From assembly GCF_005239225.2 (NCBI RefSeq), contig NC_133294.1, forward strand, positions 22,271,631 through 22,335,630: 64,000 nt of DNA, read 5' to 3'. A program made the position numbers and the translations under genes. Positions 58,645 to 64,000 of this stretch are shown piece by piece. The notes beneath the pieces were generated by a model. The model saw nothing but the letters and a program-made list of their open reading frames with translations. It made no database searches and was not told the origin of the DNA. Position 1 is the first letter of the stretch; every line of letters begins with the position of its first letter. The stretch is from Populus alba (Eukaryota > Streptophyta > Magnoliopsida > Malpighiales > Salicaceae).

Positions 58645-60234
58645 ATGGCTTCAATTTCAGTAGCGTTCACAATGCTTTCAGTCCTTTTGTCTTCAGTTTC
58701 TCTGGCAACTTCTGATCCAGCTTTTGACAGCTTTCTCCAATGCCTTCATAACCATATTAACCCCTCAGACGCCATCTCTGAAGCCATCTTCACGCCGGCA
58801 AGTTCTTCATTTGAATCTGTTCTGCAAGCCTATATAAAAAACGGAAGGTTTTTGACACCTACAACCCCGAAACCCCTTGCTATAATAGCTGCCGGACATG
58901 AATCCCACGTCCAAGCAACTATTATTTGTGCAAGGTTTCATGGTTTGCAAATTAGAATCCGGAGTGGTGGCCATGATTGCGAGGGCCTTTCCTATAGATC
59001 TAACACTCCGTTTGTCCTCCTCGACATGTTTAATCTTCGGTCCATCGACATTGATATTCAAAACGAGACAGCTTGGGTCCAAGCAGGAGCAACTCTTGGT
59101 GAACTTTACTATAGCATTGCTAACAAAAGCAAAGTTCATGCTTTTCCAGCGGGGGTTTGCCCTACTATTGGCGTAGGCGGTCATGTTAGTCAAGGCGGAT
59201 ATGGGAATATGTTGCGAAAATATGGTCTCTCTATAGACAATGTCATTGATGCACAAATAATGAATGCAAATGGCACAATTCTGGATAGAGAAACAATGGG
59301 AGAAGATCTATTCTGGGCTATTCGAGGAGGCGGCGGGGCAAGTTTCGGAGTCATTCTATCGTGGAAGATCAAGTTGGTCTCGGTTCCTGAGATAGTTACT
59401 GTGATCCATGTAGACAGGTTCTTGGAGCAAGGTGCAACTGATATTGTTTATCAATGGCAACAAGTTGCTCACAGTCTAGACAATGACCTTTTCATAAGGG
59501 CAATGCCGCAAGTTGTGAATGGAAGCCGCCCCAATGAGAAGACTGTTAAAGTCTCCTTTATCGGCTTCTTTCTTGGACAAATGGATAGACTTCTTCAATT
59601 GGTAAACGAGAGCTTTCCCCTTTTAGGGCTAAAGCAAAACGAGTGCAAGGAATTAAGTTGGATTGAATCCACAATTTTTTGGGCAGATTTTCCTAATGGA
59701 ACATCCATTGATGTTTTGCTCAGCAGGCCTTCAAAACCAGTGACAGCTTTTTACAAAACCAAGTCTGATTATGTGAAGAATGTGATTCCAAAGGAAGGGT
59801 TAGAATCTATTTGGAAGATGATGCTGCTTAGAGATTGGAACATGAGGATGGAATGGAATCCTTATGGTGGAAAAATGAATGAGATTTCTGAAACTGAAAC
59901 TGCATTTCCACACAGATCTGGTTACCTTTTCAAGATTCAATATTCTACATCATGGGCAGATGAGGCTGATATTGACAACCAAATTAACTGGTTAAGAGAT
60001 GTGTATGCTGGTATGGACACTTATGTGACTAAGAACCCTAGGGAGGTATTTATGAATTATAGAGATCTTGACATTGGTAGTAATCCAAGCAACCACACAG
60101 ACTTTAAGAATGCTGAAGTTTATGGGCATAAGTTTTTCAAGAACAACTTCCAAAGGTTGACAAAGGTGAAGGCTGCAGTTGATCCAGATAACTTCTTCAA
60201 ACATGAACAAAGTATTCCTCCTTATTCAGTTTAG
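58645..60234 (+). CDS. BBE-5: BBE-like FAD oxidoreductase with Ile at the oxygen gate
   Basis: Intronless, 529 aa. Signal peptide about residues 1-22 (ending SLATS). Disulfide pair Cys33/Cys95. FAD_binding_4 domain about 75-212. Both FAD anchors are kept: His110 in RSGGHDCEG and Cys172 in PAGVCPTIG. The third residue after that Cys is Ile175, where the other four genes have Val. In characterised BBE-like proteins a bulky residue here blocks oxygen, so this one may be a dehydrogenase. An extra Cys112 replaces the usual Tyr or Phe next to the FAD His, and Gln183 replaces a Gly in the GGHVSQGGYG loop. KIQY and FMNYRDLDIG are present, then FFKHEQSIPPYSV. It is most like BBE-4 in the second half (IGFFLG, FWADFP). 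Likely secreted; substrate unknown. Confidence 0.92.
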   Translation: MASISVAFTMLSVLLSSVSLATSDPAFDSFLQCLHNHINPSDAISEAIFTPASSSFESVLQAYIKNGRFLTPTTPKPLAIIAAGHESHVQATIICARFHGLQIRIRSGGHDCEGLSYRSNTPFVLLDMFNLRSIDIDIQNETAWVQAGATLGELYYSIANKSKVHAFPAGVCPTIGVGGHVSQGGYGNMLRKYGLSIDNVIDAQIMNANGTILDRETMGEDLFWAIRGGGGASFGVILSWKIKLVSVPEIVTVIHVDRFLEQGATDIVYQWQQVAHSLDNDLFIRAMPQVVNGSRPNEKTVKVSFIGFFLGQMDRLLQLVNESFPLLGLKQNECKELSWIESTIFWADFPNGTSIDVLLSRPSKPVTAFYKTKSDYVKNVIPKEGLESIWKMMLLRDWNMRMEWNPYGGKMNEISETETAFPHRSGYLFKIQYSTSWADEADIDNQINWLRDVYAGMDTYVTKNPREVFMNYRDLDIGSNPSNHTDFKNAEVYGHKFFKNNFQRLTKVKAAVDPDNFFKHEQSIPPYSV

Positions 60235-62259
60235 GAAAAACAAAGGAGCACAATAAATGAATAAATTAAAAAAATTAATGCTACATTTAGTTAACTTTCT
60301 CATGCATGATTGACGTCGATCTTGTTCTAGTTGATAAAAGAATGTTTTTGTTCAATGGAATATTCATTCATTAAGACTAGACTAGTTGGATCAGAACTCC
60401 ATCAGAGGAACTCTACTACTAAACCATACAACAAATTAAGTTATTCATTGCCTCCGAGGCAATTATCATTCCTAATTCGTATTATTGCATATTATTGCAT
60501 TGTGCAATGCGTTTTACAATATGTTGTAGCATGTGTTAAAAGTTGTTTGTAACCCATTCTTTGTCTTTATTTTTTTTAATTTATTTTCAAAAAAAAAAAA
60601 ATTTCCCCAAAAAAATATCTTTTCTTTACAATCCAGTCAATTTATGGTTGTTTCATTAATTTTAAAAATTCAATTTAAAAGTTTGCGAGTGAAATGATAA
60701 TTAAAAAAACGAGACAAAAAAATTAAAAATTAAAACAAAATTGAAAGATTGTAGTCGACTTAAAGCATACGGAAAGTTTTAATTAAGATATTTAAAAAAT
60801 CACCGATTAAAGATTTTGTTGAAGTTAATAAGGAAAAAAATCCTTCACAATTCAAAAATAAAAGAAAGTTGATCTTTTACCACAATGTTTTCAAGATTTT
60901 AGATTCTCATTCAATAAGGAAAAAATAACAAAAAAGGTTTTTTAATATTTTGTATTAATTGAATAAATTTGTTTTCTATTTAAAGGATTCACAACACTAT
61001 ATATTGAGTTCCAAAGATGGAAGAGAAAAAAAATAAAAGATGAAAAAAAAATGTAATACCCATGTCTTCACCAATTATACCGAAACCCAAGAACCAAATT
61101 TTTAGAAAAAAGTTTGTTTTGCTGTAGAATTGATTTTTCCTTTTCTTTTTTTTTTTTCTTTCCTTTATTGTGACTTTCCTCTCTTTTTCACCAAAAGATT
61201 CAACTCTAACCTTAAGTTTTTGGGTTTTAAAAAGGGTTGAAGAAACAATTATCATGACTCCCTCTTTTATTATTTTCAATTGAGGATCTTATAGTCGGTG
61301 GTTTAAAGAATTGTTTTAAAGGTTTTTTATGGTGTTTAATATATTAATTTAATAAATGGATGATTTAAGAGGTGTAATTGATGTTTTAAGGTGTTAATTT
61401 TGACTTAAAATGAATTAATTAAGGACTGAAATTTTGGGTTTTGAGAATTTCCAGAATTTCAAAAATTGGTAGATCGATATTCTAGAATCTCAATAAACCA
61501 GTCAATTAGTTGGTTTGTTGGTGTTGTCGGTTGACCAGTTTATCAAGCAGTAGGGGCTAATCAATTTTTTTAGGTTCGATCAGTTTAAAATATATTCAAG
61601 ATCAATTGGATAAATTTGTATCGATTTTATAATTACATTTTGATCTCTAACATTAGAGTTGTGGTCTTTTATTTCATGTATTACAGGTTGTTTTTTTAGT
61701 ATGTTTTTTATATTAGTTGTAGGTTTTTGTTGACAATATTCCTCCTAACGATCTTCGATAATCTCCGATTCTATATCTTTTATCTTTTGTTTTCCAAATG
61801 GAATAATTTTTAATATCCATTTAATATAAATAATTTTTTTATATTGGTTGAACTCAGCCCTCCATCTTAATATTATTTTCAAGTTTTTAACTCCATTTAC
61901 CTTTGATTAAGAGTTCTTGCTATTTTATTTGTTGGTATGTTTTGCTTGCTTCCACAATGCCTTTCTTTTTTTGTCCTTTTTTATAAGATGTCATAAACGC
62001 TTCATTGTTATGCTATTTTTATTCAAGTCTAGATTTTATTTCAAATATTGGATTTTATTTAGTGTAATAAGTATTTTGAATTATTAATTGTTTTTGAGGA
62101 ATATTTTAAAAAATTATGAAATGTTGCATATTTTTATATATTTGTGTTATGTATGTGTGTTCTAAGACTTAGTATAGATGGAGTGTTTATATGACACCGC
62201 TCCGGCGTTATCAATCACATACTTGAAATTTGGGTTGTGAAAAAAAAATATATGATCTA
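60235..62259. other. 3' flank of BBE-5 and intergenic DNA
   Basis: AATAAATGAATAAA near 60252 is a likely polyadenylation region. The frames at 60331-60552 and 60989-61279 have no motif. Confidence 0.45.
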
Positions 62260-64000
62260 TGTCGCACCCCAAAAAAATCAGGTCTTTGTTTTGCGACATT
62301 CGACTGGCGACTTTCGTTTTGTTCTGTTTGATTTGCTGATTTGGTTCTTTGGAGTCGCCACCTAGTATTTTGGTCACTAGGAAACCTAACTGGTCTTTCA
62401 GAGATTCTAAGGTAAGGGACTGGTTGCGTAAAGGGAAGGTATTAGCACCCCTAGTACGCCCTACCTAAGGTAAGCTGCTTGGTGTTTGGTTTGCTTTATA
62501 ATTGCTATGGTGTAGGTATTTTCTAAACTTGTCAATTGATTTTGGATAGAAATCTAAGGAGATTCCATGTGCTTTGAAAGCTCATTTTTCCCTTAGTATT
62601 TCAAGAGTTTGCGACTCGTAAATCGTGAAATAAAAATTAAAATTTTGAAATGTCCTCGATTATAATCAAGGCTTCTTTCAAGCATGTGTGGATTTATTAT
62701 TCCCAATAATATTTTGGATATTCATCCTTTTAAGGATTTCTTTATCCAAACATTAGTGGTGAATAATAAATAAATTCCCTCTCCAAAAATAAGATTTTTA
62801 TAGTTTTTTGAATATTGGCCAATACCCTTTGGAATTTTACAAACACGTTGTAAAATCCAGAAATGCAAGAAAATAATTTGTGTTTAAGAAATCAATGCGA
62901 AAACACACTTTCAAAGCTTCCAATATATTTTTTTTTTGTAAAAGGAATATTCAAAACATGTTAGAGTATTGGCCGTATGCAACACGCAAGAAAACACATT
63001 TTTTTTTTATTACAACAATTTTTTTCTGATGAAATCGGGTATTTTTAATACTGAATTTGTATCTCCACAAAATAAAAATACAAACTAATATTAAGTCATT
63101 TTAAAAATGATGTAAAAAAAAATCAACAATATTTTTAAGGAATTTTAGAAATTTTTTGAAAGTAAAAATAAATTTATCTTTGAAAATTTCGGATGTCTTG
63201 ACGAAAATCAGATATTTTAAATACTGAATTTATACCTCCACAGTATATAAAAAAAATACAAACCCCCTTTAAAATATATATATATATATACATATGAAAG
63301 GAAAATAACAACATTTTTTTTTTTTAGATTTTTCAGATTTTTTTAAAAAAATATTATATATATATATATATATATAACATATAAACACATATATATTATA
63401 ATTTATAATAATATATAATATATTATAGGGCTGGGCCGGCCCACATGAATGGGCCAGACTCAGCCCCAGAAAGAAAGAAAAAAAAAAGATTCGGGCCGAT
63501 CTCGGCCCGAATGACATTGGGCCGACCTCGGCCCGAGAGACAAAATTTGGGCCGATATCGGCCCGAAAAACTCAAGTGGGCCGATCTCGGCCCGAAAACC
63601 CCTATGGTCTGGGCCAAGACCGGCCCAGACTTGCAAGGCTGGGCCAGCATCGGGCTGGCCCAGCAGCCCCAGGCCCAGCGGGGGAAGAATTAATTTTCTT
63701 CCCCCCCGCCTCCTGCATGCAGAATGCATGCAGGAGGCAAACCTGCAGAAAACACAAAAATGGGGGGGGGGGGAACGTACCTGGCGTGGAGGAGTCAGTC
63801 GCTGGCGGTGGTGTGGCTCGTGCACGGAGGCTCCTGGCGGCGGCGCTGCGGCTGTTCGGTTCGCTCTCTCTCTTCGGTCTCCTCTCTCTCTTCGGGTCTC
63901 CCGGTTTTTTCTTTCGGTTTTCTTCTCTTTTTATAGGGGCAGAACCGTGGGGGACCATCGGGTGTAACGGATGGTCGGCCAACATCTAAAGGTGGTGGGG
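62260..64000 (-). mobile_element. LTR-like element, copy D, cut by the window end
   Basis: It starts TGTCGCACCCC in plus coordinates, that is, the end of a minus-strand LTR. The shared core lies at about 62355-62475 (GAGTCGCCACCTAGTATTTT...CCTACCTAAGGTAAGCTGCT). The part 62350-63000 matches element 2 (28250-29000) in reverse complement, including GTATTGGCCGTATGCAACAC. A TATA box lies on the minus strand at 63936-63928 (TATAAAAAG). GC-rich after 63430. The several overlapping frames at 63445-63989 arise from low-complexity GC-rich DNA and are not genes. Confidence 0.7.
63493..63660. repeat. Array of six GC-rich palindromes
   Basis: GGGCCGATCTCGGCCC-type palindromes start at 63493, 63519, 63549 and 63578, followed by diverged ones at 63611 (GGGCCAAGACCGGCCC) and 63640 (GGGCCAGCATCGGGCTGGCC). 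Spacing is 26-33 bases, mostly about 29. Confidence 0.85.

Noticed and set aside
63445..63989. Overlapping GC-rich frames on both strands
   Set aside because: Caused by few stop codons in the GC-rich palindrome and LTR leader region; all frames are open at once.

Overview
The window is nuclear DNA of a woody dicot. Populus or a close Salicaceae relative is my best guess, inferred from protein flavour and repeat types rather than from a search. It is AT-rich and gene-poor, about two thirds repeats or unassigned intergenic DNA. Its main content is a cluster of five intronless berberine-bridge-enzyme-like (BBE-like) flavoprotein genes, spread over about 52 kb and pushed apart by transposable elements. 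I saw no rRNA, tRNA or CRISPR array.

Layout. 0.7-2.6 kb (-): a two-exon bHLH transcription factor with a probable 5' UTR intron. 4.0-5.6 kb (-): an intron-bearing, multiply broken copy of the BCCIP homologue gene. 8.0-9.6 kb (-): BBE-1. 12-16.5 kb: an LTR-like repeat and a Harbinger-type element. 17.3-18.9 kb (+): BBE-2. 19-30 kb: LTR elements nested in one another, one carrying a captured fragment of a host nucleotide-sugar transporter gene. 32.9-37.4 kb: a composite of a tiny TRIM element and a decayed Copia element. 37.8-39.4 kb (+): BBE-3. 42.9-48.4 kb: an 86-bp minisatellite split by a nearly intact but coding-dead Copia element. 49.4-51.1 kb (+): BBE-4. 54.9-57.5 kb: a solo LTR and a non-autonomous hAT element. 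58.6-60.2 kb (+): BBE-5. 62.3 kb to the end: another LTR of the 26-29 kb family, with an array of GC-rich palindromes.

The BBE-like proteins are expected to be secreted FAD oxidases or dehydrogenases acting on sugars or phenolics. All five keep the His that binds FAD. BBE-1, -4 and -5 keep the second anchor (Cys); BBE-2 has Gly and BBE-3 has Ser there. BBE-5 has Ile at the proposed oxygen-gate position where the others have Val. BBE-4 has no recognisable signal peptide and lacks the first conserved Cys. The cluster therefore looks like recent tandem and inverted duplications diverging in cofactor attachment, oxygen use and targeting. The strongest structural novelties are the TRIM/Copia composite joined at the primer-binding site and the host-gene capture inside an LTR.
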